Source: Bacteroidales bacterium (lineage in GTDB: Bacteria; Bacteroidota; Bacteroidia; Bacteroidales; UBA12077). From it: a DNA stretch of 64,000 nt. Both the position numbers and the translations under genes were made by a program. Location: the NCBI GenBank assembly GCA_019038645.1, contig JAHOYT010000051.1:1-64000 (forward strand). The letters are read 5' to 3'. Below the pieces are notes generated by a model. That model was not told the origin of the DNA and searched no databases. It saw only the letters and a list, made by a program, of their open reading frames with translations. The number at the start of each line of letters is the position of its first letter. Position 1 is the first letter of the stretch. Shown here piece by piece: positions 63,525-64,000 of the stretch.

Positions 63525-64000
63525 TTAGAAAATCTGAATTAGGTAATAAATAAATGGCAATGTACCTAAAGATAATATTGTAGAAACAAACAGGTTTTCG
63601 GTAGCATGTAGATCATCACTTCCGAATTTTTTTGCCAATACTACTACCATTGCCATGCAAGGCATTGCAGTTTGCATAACAACTACAGTTTTTGCAATAT
63701 CCCCAATATGAATGTTAAATGCAACAGAAACAATATTAATGAGCATTAACAAAATAAATGGAACTAAAAGCATTTTATTAAAAATAAGAATATAAATCTC
63801 TCTTTTTCTGAAAGCAGCAATCATAGGATTTCGTGCTAAAACAGCACCAATGTATAACATTGCTAAATAAATAGTTGTTTTGCCCAGACCTGAAATTGGA
63901 TTATATATATTTTCCGGGAATCTAATTCCAAACGCAAGCATTAATATACCAATTGCAAATGCAATAGTGTTTGGATTTAATAAATGCCTGAGGCTTTCCC
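63525..64000 (-). CDS. AEC-family (auxin-efflux-carrier-like) transporter, C-terminal part
   Basis: Runs off the right edge. The visible ~158 residues are hydrophobic with five to six helices, and the order RHLLNPNTIAFAIGIL - GLGKTTIYLAMLYIGAVLA - MLLVPFILLMLINIV - VVMQTAMPCMAMVVVLAKKF - ENLFVSTILSLGTLPFIYYL matches the C-terminal half of the AEC family. Reading on to 64000 keeps the frame open, so the ATG at 63941 is internal. The substrate is unknown. Confidence 0.85.
   Translation of the reverse strand, partial: ESLRHLLNPNTIAFAIGILMLAFGIRFPENIYNPISGLGKTTIYLAMLYIGAVLARNPMIAAFRKREIYILIFNKMLLVPFILLMLINIVSVAFNIHIGDIAKTVVVMQTAMPCMAMVVVLAKKFGSDDLHATENLFVSTILSLGTLPFIYYLIQIF

Overview
The window is a low-GC chromosomal stretch from a member of the Bacteroidota, probably a free-living or marine Bacteroidales/Marinilabiliales-type organism. 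Supporting signs are promoters with the Bacteroidota -7 element TAnnTTTG (with a TTTG -33 element 20 bp upstream at lexA and blaI), a type IX secretion C-terminal domain, an ECF sigma/FecR/STN-domain module, a Reg_prop-propeller sensor kinase, a BlaI/M56 pair and a DUF5916 outer-membrane protein. I see no rRNA, tRNA, CRISPR array, intact insertion sequence or prophage. The genus is not resolved.

Layout. 0-9.5 kb: a lipoprotein, a B12-type radical SAM protein, a large one-component-style sensor kinase flanked by possible gene remnants, a small membrane protein and a DEAD-box helicase. 9.5-15.5 kb: a SpoIIAA-like protein, then the SOS mutagenesis cassette lexA - Y-family polymerase - DnaE-type polymerase. 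The lexA promoter is overlaid by three GTGTAT direct repeats. 15.6-23.1 kb: acs, then a threonine cluster (aminotransferase, thrC, ApgM-like homoserine kinase) with an unrecognised 414-aa protein upstream. 23.3-29.3 kb: RNase HI, a flavoprotein, a FucI-like protein with a membrane partner, an exported MsrA and a HEAT-like protein. 29.5-32.5 kb: a ferredoxin gene broken by a one-base frameshift, a 58-aa winged-helix gene, and blaI with two near-identical operators followed by a BlaR1-like peptidase.

32.5-41.4 kb: envelope and housekeeping genes (potassium channel with a zinc ribbon, nitrilase, M19 dipeptidase, exported Pcm, nucleotidyltransferase, Na+/solute symporter). 41.4-45.3 kb: a tandem double adenylate kinase and a DarA-like/ketosynthase III pair typical of dialkylresorcinol or flexirubin pathways. 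45.4-55.8 kb: secreted proteins (M14 peptidase, DUF5916 protein, caspase-TPR protein, HExxH metallopeptidase), plus DUF427 and EgtB-like genes. 55.9-64 kb: an 808-aa protein with internal repeats and a GH16-like domain lacking a catalytic Glu, facing an ECF sigma - FecR - STN operon; then a T9SS cargo protein and a truncated AEC transporter.

How genes work together. LexA probably represses its own cassette and releases two translesion-capable polymerases after damage. The aminotransferase, ThrC and the ApgM-like kinase form one close-packed unit that can take homoserine to threonine. BlaI and the M56 protein form a protease-triggered derepression switch. Sigma, FecR and the STN protein look like a trans-envelope signalling chain without its usual TonB receptor barrel. 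A family of palindromic intergenic repeats (cores like CTTCGACAGGCTCAGTGTGACA) recurs at least five times, including both intercistronic gaps of the SOS cassette.

The strongest candidates for something undescribed are the 808-aa repeat/GH16-like protein, the tandem adenylate kinase with a degenerate second half, and the GTGTAT operator arrangement at lexA.
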